From Mangrovibacterium lignilyticum (GTDB taxonomy: Bacteria; Bacteroidota; Bacteroidia; Bacteroidales; Prolixibacteraceae), in NCBI RefSeq assembly GCF_010882175.1, contig NZ_WKLH01000001.1, forward strand, positions 1,071,464 to 1,135,463: a DNA stretch of 64,000 nucleotides. Reading direction: 5' to 3'. Shown here in pieces: positions 63,840 to 64,000 of the stretch. How positions within the stretch are numbered: position 1 is the stretch's first letter; the number at the start of each line of letters is the position of its first letter. A program made the translations under genes and the position numbers. Under the pieces are notes generated by a model. That model was not told the DNA's origin, did not search any database, and was given only the letters and a program-made list of their open reading frames with translations.

Positions 63840-64000
63840 GTGAAAATAGACACAAGCATATTATCGAATGGAATCAGGATAATCCACCAACAAGTAGATT
63901 CTCCGGCGGCACATTTCGGCATCATCCTGAATACCGGCTCGCGCGATGAGCTGATCGAAGAACAGGGTATTGCCCATTTCATTGAGCACGTCATTTTTAA
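63840..64000 (+). CDS. M16 family zinc peptidase (processing protease-like), N-terminal fragment
   Basis: The first 53 residues of an M16 (pitrilysin/insulinase) protease, cut by the window end. Starting from GTG at 63840 the protein reads MKIDTSILSNGIRIIHQQ, then LNTGSRDELIEEQGIAHFIEH, containing the inverted zinc motif HxxEH (HFIEH). No in-frame ATG gives a better start and a clear promoter sits just upstream. No signal peptide is visible, so a cytoplasmic enzyme of about 410 residues is expected by family size. The rest is outside the window. Confidence 0.92.
   Translation, partial: MKIDTSILSNGIRIIHQQVDSPAAHFGIILNTGSRDELIEEQGIAHFIEHVIF

Overview
The window looks like a chromosomal piece from a free-living or sediment-type Bacteroidota (Bacteroidales/Marinilabiliales-like). 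The evidence is the set of Bacteroidota hallmarks seen in it: three hybrid two-component regulators carrying kinase, receiver and AraC modules, a SusCD-less polysaccharide utilisation cluster, a type IX secretion C-terminal domain, many lipoproteins, near absence of Shine-Dalgarno sites, and several TAnnTTTG -7 promoter boxes. The genus is inference. No prophage, IS element, CRISPR array or rRNA was seen.

Layout. 1-2.5 kb: hexuronate catabolism (mannonate dehydratase uxuA, cut by the window edge, and an SDR reductase) divergent from an AraC regulator. 2.7-9.3 kb: acyl-CoA dehydrogenase, FUSC membrane protein, M20 dipeptidase and a DUF6261-like protein. 9.4-17.5 kb, mostly minus strand: OmpA lipoprotein, spondin-domain lipoprotein, MsrB-MsrA fusion lipoprotein, an OmpR-type two-component system and a long-chain acyl-CoA ligase. 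17.8-19 kb: HD hydrolase and VOC protein.

19-29.5 kb is the most unusual part. A secreted esterase with Cys in place of the nucleophilic Ser is followed by two paralogous hybrid regulators whose sensor is a six-helix membrane domain rather than a periplasmic propeller. Four small secreted genes follow: two related lipoproteins and two soluble propeller proteins. The esterase and the first lipoprotein gene share a promoter architecture with identical spacing, which suggests one regulon around the regulators.

29.5-36.2 kb: DUF3109, gpmI, then an iron operon (OprB-like porin, FeoA-FeoB fusion, FeoB-associated Cys-rich peptide). 36.4-51.8 kb: a glycan cluster with GH127, GH43-CBM32-LamG, a DUF5695-like protein, a full-length hybrid regulator, a DUF6055-like metallopeptidase candidate and GH97. 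No SusC/SusD pair is visible. Three copies of a direct-repeat element with 21-bp spacing lie only in this cluster and are candidate operators for its regulator.

52-64 kb: S9 peptidase; a likely glutathione pathway (GshF-like ATP-grasp ligase plus plant-type glutamate-cysteine ligase); a heterodimeric ABC exporter with one degenerate ATP site; a GT39 membrane glycosyltransferase; two identical tRNA-Phe genes in a tandem repeat that includes promoter and terminator; and the start of an M16 zinc protease.
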